Of a DNA stretch of 27,334 nucleotides, positions 1-7,473 are shown one piece after another (position 1 is the stretch's first letter; the number at the start of each line of letters is the position of its first letter). Source of the DNA: JBBQSV01 sp038213615 (GTDB taxonomy: Bacteria; Patescibacteriota; Saccharimonadia; Saccharimonadales; OMJO01); assembly GCA_038213615.1 (NCBI GenBank), contig JBBQSV010000012.1, positions 1 through 27,334 of the forward strand, given 5' to 3'. The translations under genes were made by a program, and so were the position numbers. Under the pieces are notes generated by a model. It searched no databases. It saw nothing but the letters and a program-made list of their open reading frames with translations, and was not told where the DNA came from.

Positions 1-77
1 TGGTCGGGGTGAGAGGACTCGAACCTCCGGCCTCCGCGTCCCAAACGCGGCGCGCTAGCCAACTGCGCCACACCCCG
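1..77 (-). tRNA. tRNA-Pro (anticodon UGG), CCA encoded
   Basis: On the minus strand a full cloverleaf can be folded. The acceptor CGGGGTG pairs with CACCCCG, followed by discriminator A and an encoded CCA that reaches base 1. The anticodon stem CCGCG/CGCGG encloses the loop TTTGGGA, giving anticodon UGG. The acceptor stem is identical to that of the second proline tRNA at 1809. Confidence 0.95.
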
Positions 78-280
78 TCGTTAGAATCGACGGTCAGATT
101 TCACAAACGTAAGTATACTTTTGCTCCATCTCCAACGTCGCTTCTTCCTCTCAAAATTTCAAACAGTCGAATCGGGAGACCCGCTCCTTGGTTCAAAATT
201 TTGGAAAGTACCTGTTGCGACAGGGGTAGATTATACCAGGTTGCGCCTTGTAGCGCCACAGTAGCTTCTTGTGGTGAGGT

Positions 281-289
281 TGCTATAAT
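281..289 (+). promoter_or_regulatory. Extended -10 promoter of the UbiB-like gene, leaderless
   Basis: TGC followed by TATAAT ends 6 bases before the GTG at 296, so transcription should start at or next to the start codon. There is no Shine-Dalgarno sequence. A CCACA...TGTGG dyad lies just upstream, around 256-275. The remaining stretch 78-280 holds no convincing gene. Confidence 0.7.
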
Positions 290-295
290 AATAAC

Positions 296-1768
296 GTGAT
301 ACTTCAACGGGAACGTCAAGCTATCAAGGCTGCCATTAAAGTGCAGCGCGCTGGGTCGACTCCAGAAATACGATTGAGTGCTGCCGTAAGTGTGCTACTG
401 GATATGGGTGGATTGTATGTCAAGTTTGCCCAACTATTACTACTAAACCAAGTTTTTTCTAAAGCCGTGGCGCCAGAGCTGCGCCGCGAAGTGTTTGACC
501 GCGTACGTCTGCAAAAGCAAGACGACCACTACCTGGCCGAACCAGAAGTGGCCATTTTGGCCGAGCACGGCATTAGTATGGACCCTACGCCACGCTACGC
601 CGGGTCATTCGCTGTGGTATTTGATGCCAAAACCCAAAACGGCGAGAAGTTGATTATCAAGGTCATCCGCCCAGAACTGCGGCGCGAGCTAAAGCGTGAT
701 CTGCGTTTGATAGGTATCATTAGCAAATCGGTTTCTATATTCAAACCCGATGTTCAAGCGGCCATCAGAAACGCTTACCACACATTCAAAGGTTCGGTCT
801 TGCGCGAGACCGACTACCGGGCAGAGGCTGCCTTTGCCGAGCGTATGCGTCGTCGTTACCAGGGTGATCCAATCTTGGTCATCCCCAAAACATGGCGCGA
901 CATTAGTACCAGACACTTTATCGTTCAGGAAAAGTTAGAGGGCGTATGGCTGAGTGAACTGTTGGGCCAAAATCTAAAGGGTAAGTCCGCACTAGATTAC
1001 GTACGCAGCCAGATTGGTAGTGACCTAGAATACCAACTACATTACCTGGGGTTTCGTAGCCTGTACGATTCGCTGAGTGGCAAAACGGTTCATGGTGATC
1101 CGCACCCTGGTAATGTAGTATTAATGGCCAACAACAAAGTGGGGTTGATAGATTTTGGCATTGTGGCCAAACCAGTTAACAATCGTCTGGCGCTACTGGA
1201 ATATATAAAAGAACAGATACGTGGCCGCGAAGGCGATATTGACCTGCCCCGACTGATGCTTAGCATTGTGCGGTTTCATGCTAGCAATTTGTACCGGGCC
1301 CTAGAAAGTCTGTCGGCATATTACAAAAAACCGTTACTAGATAATCTGTATAAGTTTTTGCAGATAGAGGTAGGCAAATCGCAGACCGAGGTAGATGAAT
1401 CTATGGTGCCAAATGGCCAATACAGCGATATGTTGAATAATTCTATCAACAAAGGCAATCGCTTTGGCCTGCTGCCAAAAGTGGATACGCCGGTGACTCA
1501 AAAAGCCTTTATCACACTATGGCGAACCAATGATGAACTAGGCTACCAAGATATAACGTTCAAAGTTTTTCGTGACGTAGTGCGATCTATCGAGCAAGAC
1601 AATGACGTGGCCCTGTGGCGAAAAGACATGATGTCTACCGGCCAAGCCATGGAAGTGGTTAGCGAATGGCTAAACCTGGTTGCTCAAAAAGACCCAGAAT
1701 TATTTGGCGGGCTAGCGCGGATATTAAACCCAGCTGCTCCTACCAAGGCCGAACAGCCAAGTACATAA
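296..1768 (+). CDS. ABC1/UbiB/AarF-family atypical kinase
   Basis: This is a 490-residue atypical protein-kinase-like ATPase of the UbiB/ADCK family. Visible motifs are a KxGQ-like segment that here reads KFAQ (residues 43-46, Gly replaced by Ala), the nucleotide-binding IIKVIRP (about 120-126), the family ETDYRAEA motif (171-178), the catalytic HGDPHPGN (266-273) and the metal-binding DFG (286-288). I see no C-terminal transmembrane pair like that of proteobacterial UbiB, and the last 150 residues are poorly conserved. The GTG start is supported by a -10 box 6 bases upstream. The family supports ubiquinone synthesis and lipid homeostasis. No quinone genes are visible here, so a role in isoprenoid-lipid handling is inference. 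The family call is secure; the substrate is unknown. Confidence 0.9.
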   Translation: MILQRERQAIKAAIKVQRAGSTPEIRLSAAVSVLLDMGGLYVKFAQLLLLNQVFSKAVAPELRREVFDRVRLQKQDDHYLAEPEVAILAEHGISMDPTPRYAGSFAVVFDAKTQNGEKLIIKVIRPELRRELKRDLRLIGIISKSVSIFKPDVQAAIRNAYHTFKGSVLRETDYRAEAAFAERMRRRYQGDPILVIPKTWRDISTRHFIVQEKLEGVWLSELLGQNLKGKSALDYVRSQIGSDLEYQLHYLGFRSLYDSLSGKTVHGDPHPGNVVLMANNKVGLIDFGIVAKPVNNRLALLEYIKEQIRGREGDIDLPRLMLSIVRFHASNLYRALESLSAYYKKPLLDNLYKFLQIEVGKSQTEVDESMVPNGQYSDMLNNSINKGNRFGLLPKVDTPVTQKAFITLWRTNDELGYQDITFKVFRDVVRSIEQDNDVALWRKDMMSTGQAMEVVSEWLNLVAQKDPELFGGLARILNPAAPTKAEQPST

Positions 1769-1770
1769 AC

Positions 1771-1798
1771 TGGACTTATCGTCTGTAACAGATACAAT
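1771..1798 (+). promoter_or_regulatory. Promoter of tRNA-Pro(CGG)
   Basis: TGGACT and TACAAT are separated by 16 bases. The expected transcription start, near 1805, lies a few bases before the tRNA. Confidence 0.5.
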
Positions 1799-1808
1799 TA
1801 AGGCCCAT

Positions 1809-1885
1809 CGGGGTGTGGCGCAGCCTGGTAGCGCGCACCGTTCGGGACGGTGAGGCCGGCGGTTCAAATCCGCCCACCCCGACCA
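1809..1885 (+). tRNA. tRNA-Pro (anticodon CGG), CCA encoded
   Basis: The acceptor CGGGGTG/CACCCCG is followed by A and an encoded CCA. The anticodon arm CACCG-TTCGGGA-CGGTG gives CGG. Together with the UGG gene at 1-77, the window carries two proline isoacceptors flanking the UbiB-like gene. Confidence 0.95.
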
Positions 1886-1966
1886 AATCTTAGTTACACA
1901 AATTATCGACAAGATTCATTGTGCGACACTCCCTGGTCGACCTTATCTGTGCTAGCTTGCTTATGC

Positions 1967-1995
1967 TTGCCTCCAGTCCACCTTAGTCGTATAGT
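1967..1995 (+). promoter_or_regulatory. Promoter of the orphan gene at 2004, leaderless
   Basis: TTGCCT and TATAGT are separated by exactly 17 bases. The -10 box ends 8 bases before the ATG, with no Shine-Dalgarno sequence, so the mRNA should be leaderless or nearly so. Confidence 0.65.
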
Positions 1996-2003
1996 CAGTT
2001 CTA

Positions 2004-2441
2004 ATGAAAATAGGCCAAGCTAGAATAGAAGTAAACGGTGGCAGCGAGATAGCCAATGCATTCTCAGAAGTTAAGCTTGGTCGTAGTTATAGGGTCGTTG
2101 TACCGAGCTTAGTCCACATAATCTACGATGAATGTGATGACGGGATAGTTAAGGAGCTGTTCACCTTTAGAACCGAACGTCCCTTGCCCAGAAGTCACAG
2201 AATTAGAATCCTAGGTAGTTGTGTCGATACAGACTGTAGTCAAATATGGCTGGCCGATCGAGACGACAAGCTAGCTACAGAATTCTTTACACCCCATGAG
2301 GGTCTAACTCTTGGTATTCGACAAATGCCTGATGTATTAACTCACCACGTAGGATGGATGGGACTTGCAGGCGAAGTTGCCGAAACTCTTGGCAGAGAAG
2401 TACAAGCCGAGCCAGAAGTAGGGCTTGTTACTAGAATATAA
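2004..2441 (+). CDS. Hypothetical protein, 145 aa, no recognised family
   Basis: I do not recognise this protein. It is soluble, with no signal peptide or membrane segment, and is mixed in charge. It has two cysteines close together (CVDTDC, about residues 73-78) and an N-terminal half that looks beta-rich. The start is supported by a well-spaced promoter directly upstream. It lies alone between tRNA-Pro(CGG) and murT. Its DNA seems less GGCC-rich than neighbouring genes, which could mean recent acquisition downstream of a tRNA, but no integrase or att duplication is visible. Confidence 0.7.
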   Translation: MKIGQARIEVNGGSEIANAFSEVKLGRSYRVVVPSLVHIIYDECDDGIVKELFTFRTERPLPRSHRIRILGSCVDTDCSQIWLADRDDKLATEFFTPHEGLTLGIRQMPDVLTHHVGWMGLAGEVAETLGREVQAEPEVGLVTRI

Positions 2442-2597
2442 GCCCCCCGTACTAGCTTAGACTTCCTTTCCTCACTAGATCTTAACTTATTCAGTAGCTC
2501 GGTGGATTCCGTAGGGTTATCAATGATATACCTGAAAAGTTCGAGTAACATCCGTTTCTCTCGACCACAAACTACTTCTCTACTGTAGAATATAAGC
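2442..2597. other. Intergenic stretch with an open minus-strand frame
   Basis: Between the orphan gene and murT the plus strand is full of stops. The minus strand is open from an ATG at 2599 (internal ATG at 2551) through to 2342, running about 100 bases into the orphan gene. The part inside the gap encodes protein-like sequence (REKRMLLELFRYIIDNP and following). It may be a small gene, a remnant or chance. Confidence 0.3.
2584..2591 (+). promoter_or_regulatory. -10 promoter of murT, leaderless
   Basis: TGTAGAAT contains the hexamer TAGAAT, which ends 6 bases before the murT ATG. No Shine-Dalgarno sequence is present. Confidence 0.55.
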
Positions 2598-3872
2598 ATG
2601 CAGCGAATCATTGGCACGGCCGTTGGTAAAACGGTCCAGCAGGTAACGCGTCTAAAGAAGTCTGGTGGGCAGGCCTTGCCCGGCTGGGTGGTAGAAAAAA
2701 TCACACCCAGCTACTACGGTAAGATGCTGGCTCAGTTGCCAGACGGCGTGGTAGTAATTACTGGCACCAATGGCAAGACCACTACTACCAAAATGGTTGT
2801 GGAATTATTGGCTGCTAACGGCAAGCGTGTATTGACCAACCCCACCGGTAGTAACCTGACCCGTGGCATAAATTCGATGTTAATTACTCAGGCCAACATG
2901 CGTGGCAAGTTGAAGTTTGACATTGCCGTACTAGAGTTAGACGAGGCCTACGCCCGCCGATTTGCCAAACAGGTACCTGTACGCTGGGTACTGGCACTAA
3001 ATGTGACGCGTGACCAACTAGACCGTTTTGGCGAGGTAGACACGGCGGCTGGCATGATTGCCGATACCATGGCCAAGGCCAAAGAGGGAATTGTAGTAAA
3101 TGCTGATGACCCACGTCTGCTACTGGCAGCCCAGAAAATCTGTGATGATAAAAATTTAAAGCTAGCCAGCTTTGGTGTGGCCGCTAAGCTGCGTCATTTT
3201 TTCCCTACCGAGAACGAGCTGGTTTCGGTAGACAAAACTAGTCAGTCGCAAACGAACAAAACGGCGGTAGATGTGGAACTAGCTGATTTTAAAGACACCC
3301 AAGCTACTTATAAAATAGATGGCCAGCAATACCATGCCAAGCTAAAGATAACTGGCCAGCATAATCTGCAAAACGCCGCGGCTGCATTAGCTTTGGCCAG
3401 GCAGTTAGTGGATGCGTCGTCAGCCAAGTTGGTGGATCAGCTAGGCCAAATCAAGCCAGCGTTTGGTAGGGGAGAAGTGTTCAAGCTGGCCAACGGGACC
3501 AGCCTGCGGATGGTGTTGGTCAAAAACCCAGCCGGGTTTAGCCAGGCCTTGGCGTCTTATTTGCCTACAAACGGCCAGGTCATGATTGCCATCAATGATA
3601 ACTTGGCTGATGGCCGAGATGTGTCTTGGTTGTGGGATGTAGATTTTGGGCCACTAGCCAAAGTCAAAGTTTGGGGTACCACGGGCAGCCGGGCGGCCGA
3701 TATGGCCATGCGTTTGAGCTATGACCAAGTAGATCACGGTCAAGTTCAGATGGACCAGAGCCAGGCCCTAGAGCAATTCTGCGCCCTGCCAGGTGATAAA
3801 TTACTGTTTACTACCTACACCGCCATGCTGTGGTTTTACAAAACACTCAGCAAAGACGGGCCCAAATCATGA
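2598..3872 (+). CDS. murT: Lipid II isoglutaminyl synthase, ligase subunit MurT
   Basis: This is a Mur-ligase-family subunit that, with GatD, amidates the alpha-carboxyl of D-Glu in the lipid II stem peptide. The P-loop TGTNGKTTTT lies near residues 55-64. The central ligase signature NVTRDQLDRFGEVD lies near 134-147, and NADDPRL and the Mur motif GQHNLQNAAAA follow. The C-terminal DUF1727-type domain carries LVKNPAGF. Only two cysteines occur in the whole protein, so the four-Cys zinc ribbon described in Firmicutes MurT is absent. The ATG sits 6 bases after a -10 box. The stop overlaps the gatD ATG as ATGA, indicating translational coupling and a one-to-one complex. Confidence 0.93.
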   Translation: MQRIIGTAVGKTVQQVTRLKKSGGQALPGWVVEKITPSYYGKMLAQLPDGVVVITGTNGKTTTTKMVVELLAANGKRVLTNPTGSNLTRGINSMLITQANMRGKLKFDIAVLELDEAYARRFAKQVPVRWVLALNVTRDQLDRFGEVDTAAGMIADTMAKAKEGIVVNADDPRLLLAAQKICDDKNLKLASFGVAAKLRHFFPTENELVSVDKTSQSQTNKTAVDVELADFKDTQATYKIDGQQYHAKLKITGQHNLQNAAAALALARQLVDASSAKLVDQLGQIKPAFGRGEVFKLANGTSLRMVLVKNPAGFSQALASYLPTNGQVMIAINDNLADGRDVSWLWDVDFGPLAKVKVWGTTGSRAADMAMRLSYDQVDHGQVQMDQSQALEQFCALPGDKLLFTTYTAMLWFYKTLSKDGPKS

Positions 3873-4591
3873 ACAAAATAATCATCCTACATTTATACCC
3901 AGACGAGATGAACACCTACGGCGACCGCGGCAATGTGTTGGTGCTCAAACGCCGGGCCAAGTTGCATGGACTAGACGCGGAGGTTATTTATCACCACCCT
4001 GGCGACAAATTGCCTGCCAAGGTTGATCTAGTATTTGGTGGTGGCGGGCAAGACGCCGCCCAAGTAGACATCCAACGTGACATTTTGGCCATTGGTCCTA
4101 GGCTAAAAGAATGGGCCGATCACGGCACGCCGATGTTAATGATCTGTGGAATGTATCAGCTATTCGGTAAGCGATTTATAACAAATAAGAACGAAGAGAT
4201 TAAGGGCATTGGAATTTTTGATATGGAAACTAGGGCAGGTACGCATAGGCTGATTGGCAATGTGGCGGTGGATACTGGCCGATTTGGCTTTGGCGTTCTA
4301 TATGGGTTCGAGAACCACAGCGGCCAAACGGTGCTATCGGCCAGCCAAGAACCACTTGGCAAGGTACTACGTGGCAAGGGCAATAGTGATAAATCTAAGC
4401 AAGAGGGCGCAGTTACAAATAATGTCATTGGTTGCTATTTGCACGGACCAGTGTTGCCGCTTAACCCAATGCTAGCTGACTGGCTGATCTATACCTCGGC
4501 TAAGCGCAACGACCCAAACTTTAAACCCAAACGGCTTGACGACAGATTGGTAGCTATCGCTAGATTGGCCGCCCAGCGCCGGACATACTAG
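3869..4591 (+). CDS. gatD: Lipid II isoglutaminyl synthase, glutaminase subunit GatD
   Basis: This class I (CobB/CobQ-like) glutamine amidotransferase supplies ammonia to MurT. The nucleophile is Cys93 in MICGMYQLFG. The histidine is His192 in CYLHGPVLP. The oxyanion-region glycines FGGGGQD lie at 56-62, and the substrate-side FGVLYGFENHSGQT is also present. An upstream in-frame ATG exists at 3830, but the start at 3869 is preferred: it overlaps the murT stop by four bases and begins with the family-typical MNKIIILHLYPDEMNTYGDRGN. The result is 240 residues. The segment around 171-182, rich in Lys, Ser and Asp, looks like a small insertion. Confidence 0.93.
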   Translation: MNKIIILHLYPDEMNTYGDRGNVLVLKRRAKLHGLDAEVIYHHPGDKLPAKVDLVFGGGGQDAAQVDIQRDILAIGPRLKEWADHGTPMLMICGMYQLFGKRFITNKNEEIKGIGIFDMETRAGTHRLIGNVAVDTGRFGFGVLYGFENHSGQTVLSASQEPLGKVLRGKGNSDKSKQEGAVTNNVIGCYLHGPVLPLNPMLADWLIYTSAKRNDPNFKPKRLDDRLVAIARLAAQRRTY

Positions 4592-4593
4592 GC

Positions 4594-4599
4594 TATAAT
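4594..4599 (+). promoter_or_regulatory. -10 promoter of the polyprenol-kinase-like gene, leaderless
   Basis: TATAAT immediately follows the gatD stop and ends 7 bases before the ATG at 4607. The gene therefore has its own promoter despite lying close behind gatD. Confidence 0.65.
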
Positions 4600-4606
4600 A
4601 AGTCGC

Positions 4607-5251
4607 ATGATTTGGATGTTACTTAGCGTAGTGGTGGCTGTGATTGTGGTTTTGGTGGCTGAATGGCTGTGGTTAAAAAACAGGCTAAAGAGCGAGGCCA
4701 CGCGTAAACTTATCCATGTAATGCACGGCGTGGTTATCGCCACCTGGCCATTTTTTACCAGCTATCAGTGGATCATTTTGGCCGAGCTAGCGTTTATAGC
4801 CATAGTGGCGTTTGATCATAAGTTTCATATCATTCAGGGTGCCAAAGACGTCAGCCGTATTACCTGGGGCGAGTTCATGTATCCGCTTGGCATTATTGCC
4901 GTTGCACTGATGCAACCCAATCACTGGATATTCGTGGCGGCCATATTGCATTTGGCCCTGGCCGACGCCGCCGCGGCCCTGATAGGCACACGGGCCAAGG
5001 CCAAGCTTCGCTACCGCGTGTTTGGTCAGCGCAAGTCACTGACTGGCAGCCTGGCATTTTTGGTGATCTCGGTACTAATAACCACTGTCATTGTTTACGG
5101 GACACCAGCCGGTTTGGATAGGGCCATTGGTGTGCCAGTGATTATTTTTGTGGCGTTAGTGTCTACGGTGTTAGAAAACTTTGGAGCTTACGGCACCGAC
5201 AACTTGTTGGTACCGGTGTTTGTGGCCTTGGCTCTGAGCAGTATCGTTTAG
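4607..5251 (+). CDS. Polyprenol/phytol/dolichol-kinase-like integral membrane protein
   Basis: The protein has 214 residues with about six hydrophobic segments. It matches the VTE5/SEC59/CDP-diglyceride-synthetase-like group: an N-terminal EATRKLIHVMHG (His in the first cytoplasmic loop), the central ALADAAAALIGTR, then FGQRKSLTGSLAFL. The ADAAAAxxG and KSxxGS motifs are those that bind CTP in dolichol and phytol kinases. In this organism the likely job is phosphorylation or recycling of a polyprenol such as undecaprenol, which would fit the adjacent lipid II genes. A CDP-lipid transferase is the alternative. The stop shares bases with that of the convergent ATPase gene (5248-5251). Confidence 0.7.
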   Translation: MIWMLLSVVVAVIVVLVAEWLWLKNRLKSEATRKLIHVMHGVVIATWPFFTSYQWIILAELAFIAIVAFDHKFHIIQGAKDVSRITWGEFMYPLGIIAVALMQPNHWIFVAAILHLALADAAAALIGTRAKAKLRYRVFGQRKSLTGSLAFLVISVLITTVIVYGTPAGLDRAIGVPVIIFVALVSTVLENFGAYGTDNLLVPVFVALALSSIV

Positions 5252-7095
5252 ACTTTTCTTTGTTTGCCACTGGTGTGGGCCCGCAGGGCGTTGAATATCA
5301 CAGCCACATCTACCACCTCTTGTAGGGCGGCACCATAAACCGGGCGGAATTTGCCGGTGGCGAACACGCCCATTAGCCCTAAGCTGATAAAGATACCCAT
5401 CAAAATACTCTGTTTGGCGATAAAGAACGTACGTTTGGCTATCTCTACGCTGTCGGCCACTTTGCTGACGTCGTCTAGCATGATGACCACATCGGCAGAT
5501 TCGCTGGCCGCCGTAGACCCCCTGGCGCCTAGGGCGATGCCCACGTCGGCGGCTGTTAGCACCGGCGCATCATTTACGCCATCGCCTACAAAGGCCACCG
5601 GTTTGTGTTTCACATTTTGAACGGCATGGATTTTATCTACTGGCAAACATTCGGCCAACACCTCGGTAATACTTAGTTCTTTGGCTACAGCCTCGGCTGT
5701 GGTTTGATTGTCGCCGGTTACCATCAGCGTGTGGCGGATGCCAACCCGGCGCAGGCGGTCTAGCATGGATTTGGCTTCTGGTCGGACTTGGTCTGTGAAA
5801 CTAATTATGCCTGCCAATTTAGCATCAATGGCCACAAAGGTAGCAGTGGTTTTGACCGATTTTTCTTGCCAGTTTTTAGGAAGTTCAATCCCCTCTTTTT
5901 TCAAAAGACTCAGTCGGCCAACCATAACTGCCTTGTTGCCCAATCGGGCCGATAGGCCCTGGCCAGCAATTTCGGTTATGTGTTTGGCCTTGGTAATTTT
6001 AATCTTTGCTATGGTGGCTTCGTCTACAATGGCTTTAGCTAGAATGTGTACCGAGCCTTGCTCTAAAGCGGCAGCGTGGGCCAGGACCTCTTTTTTATCG
6101 AACCCGTGGAATGTTTGGACTGCATCTACCACCGGTATGCCCTTGGTCAGCGTACCGGTTTTATCAAAGGCTACGGTTTCTACTTCTGCCAAACGTTCAA
6201 GTGATGACCCAGTTTTGACAATGATACCGCGCTTGGCCGATCGGCTCATGCCAGATATCAGTGCAATTGGGGCGCCTAGCAAAAGCGGGCAGGGCGTGGC
6301 CACCACAATGACTTCTAAAAATCTAATGGCGTGACCGCTAACAAACCAGGTGGTTCCAGCAATGGCAAAGGCGGCAATGGTAAACGGAATGCTGTAACGA
6401 TCGGCCAGGCGTACAAATGGTGACTGCCCGGAACCAGCTGACTGTACTAGTTTGATAATTTGCTGGTACTGACTGTCCTCGGCACTGTGCAAAGCTTTGA
6501 CGGTAATGGCACCCTCTACATTTACCGACCCGCTCATGGCTTGGTCGCCCACACCCTTTGCTACTGGCAGGCTTTCGCCCGTTAGGCTAGATTCATCAAA
6601 GCTGGTGTTGCCCTCTACAATTACGCAGTCTACTGGTACTAGTTCGCCGGGGTATATTAGTAGCTTGCTGCCCACGGCAACGTCTTTGACATTGATATCT
6701 ATTGTCTTGCGGCCTTTTAGCAAATGGGCTTTTTTGGGCTTGCGGCTTAGCAAGTCGGTCAGTTCGGTCTTGGCTCGTTTTTCGGCATAATCTTCTAGGG
6801 CTTCGCCACCAGTCAGCATGACTACAATAATCATGCCGGCCCAATATTCACCCAAAACTACCGATGTGATTATGGCCGTAGCGGCCAGGATGTCGATGCC
6901 ATATTTGCCGCTGCGCACGTCCTCTATCATGCCCCAAACTAGTGGGATGGTGTTTATGGCGGCACTGGCGCCTAGTACCAGGTGAGCCCACTTGTGCTGT
7001 TTGGTTAGTTCTAGTACCAAACCAACGATCAGACTCAATAAAACTAGGCCAAATTGGCGGTATTCCTTAAAGAAACGCGTGACTTTTTTTAGCAT
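5248..7095 (-). CDS. P1B-type heavy-metal-transporting ATPase
   Basis: This 615-residue metal pump has the P-type core: TGES (172-175), a membrane TPCP (267-270), phosphorylation motif DKTGT (311-315), MVTGDN (458-463) and hinge GDGVNDAP (504-511). There is no N-terminal CxxC or HMA domain; the protein starts directly with membrane helices. The usual CPC of Cu/Zn pumps is TPC. The HP motif of the nucleotide domain reads SVHILAKAI, so His350 is kept and Pro is Ile. Metal specificity cannot be read off. The ATG has a GGGAG Shine-Dalgarno sequence and a TATAAT about 35 bases upstream. It converges on the membrane kinase gene, sharing stop-codon bases. Confidence 0.92.
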   Translation of the reverse strand: MLKKVTRFFKEYRQFGLVLLSLIVGLVLELTKQHKWAHLVLGASAAINTIPLVWGMIEDVRSGKYGIDILAATAIITSVVLGEYWAGMIIVVMLTGGEALEDYAEKRAKTELTDLLSRKPKKAHLLKGRKTIDINVKDVAVGSKLLIYPGELVPVDCVIVEGNTSFDESSLTGESLPVAKGVGDQAMSGSVNVEGAITVKALHSAEDSQYQQIIKLVQSAGSGQSPFVRLADRYSIPFTIAAFAIAGTTWFVSGHAIRFLEVIVVATPCPLLLGAPIALISGMSRSAKRGIIVKTGSSLERLAEVETVAFDKTGTLTKGIPVVDAVQTFHGFDKKEVLAHAAALEQGSVHILAKAIVDEATIAKIKITKAKHITEIAGQGLSARLGNKAVMVGRLSLLKKEGIELPKNWQEKSVKTTATFVAIDAKLAGIISFTDQVRPEAKSMLDRLRRVGIRHTLMVTGDNQTTAEAVAKELSITEVLAECLPVDKIHAVQNVKHKPVAFVGDGVNDAPVLTAADVGIALGARGSTAASESADVVIMLDDVSKVADSVEIAKRTFFIAKQSILMGIFISLGLMGVFATGKFRPVYGAALQEVVDVAVIFNALRAHTSGKQRKV

Positions 7096-7130
7096 GTTAC
7101 TCCCATTAGGTTTTAAGTGCTTGCTCTAAT

Positions 7131-7136
7131 TATAAC
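7131..7136 (-). promoter_or_regulatory. -10 promoter of the P1B ATPase gene
   Basis: TATAAT on the minus strand predicts a leader of roughly 29 bases, which contains the GGGAG ribosome binding site before the ATG at 7095. This is a conventional leadered arrangement, unlike many neighbours. Confidence 0.5.
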
Positions 7137-7153
7137 TTATAACAGAGATACTT

Positions 7154-7162
7154 TGGTATAAT
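7154..7162 (+). promoter_or_regulatory. Extended -10 promoter of tRNA-Gly
   Basis: TGG followed by TATAAT predicts a start near 7169, about 8 bases before the mature tRNA. Confidence 0.6.
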
Positions 7163-7176
7163 ACAGGGGTTTTCAA

Positions 7177-7251
7177 GCGGGATTCGTATAACGGCTAATA
7201 TATCAGTTTTCCAAACTGAGGACGGGGTTTCGACTACCCCATCCCGCACCA
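7177..7251 (+). tRNA. tRNA-Gly (anticodon UCC), CCA encoded
   Basis: The acceptor GCGGGAT/ATCCCGC is followed by A and CCA. The anticodon arm TCAGT-TTTCCAA-ACTGA gives UCC. The D-loop is short. This is a normal glycine tRNA and not the UCA-reading type used for UGA-Gly recoding. Confidence 0.95.
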
Positions 7252-7311
7252 AGTAGAGTAATGAGACAAACCCACGGTTTTTCTTATCGCGCCGACAAAA
7301 TGGAATACATT

Positions 7312-7340
7312 TTGGCGGGCTGCTCCTTTCCTTTCAATAT
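7312..7340 (+). promoter_or_regulatory. Promoter of tRNA-Arg(UCU)
   Basis: TTGGCG and CAATAT are separated by 17 bases. The expected start falls at the tRNA 5' end (7348). Confidence 0.4.
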
Positions 7341-7347
7341 CACGTAT

Positions 7348-7423
7348 GCCCCGGTAGCTCAGTGGATAGAGCAGGACGGTTCTAACGTCAAGGTCGTAGG
7401 TTCGAATCCTGCCCGGGGTACCA
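7348..7423 (+). tRNA. tRNA-Arg (anticodon UCU), CCA encoded
   Basis: The acceptor GCCCCGG pairs with CCGGGGT, giving a G1-U72 wobble, then A73 and CCA. The anticodon loop GTTCTAA gives UCU. The T-arm is regular (GTAGG/CCTGC). The anticodon stem has a G27-A43 mismatch, and position 32 is a purine, both unusual. Confidence 0.9.
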
Positions 7424-7473
7424 ATTTGTTTATGCTTATTGTGTTAGGCTCTATCTTAGAGTAACCTGAAACT

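Noticed and set aside
5708..6334. A 208-codon open frame on the plus strand inside the metal ATPase gene
   Set aside because: It lies wholly antisense to a well-conserved ATPase and its translation is low in recognisable structure; it is a shadow frame.
7261..7464. Small open frame of 67 codons across tRNA-Arg(UCU)
   Set aside because: It runs through the tRNA gene and has no ribosome site or promoter of its own.
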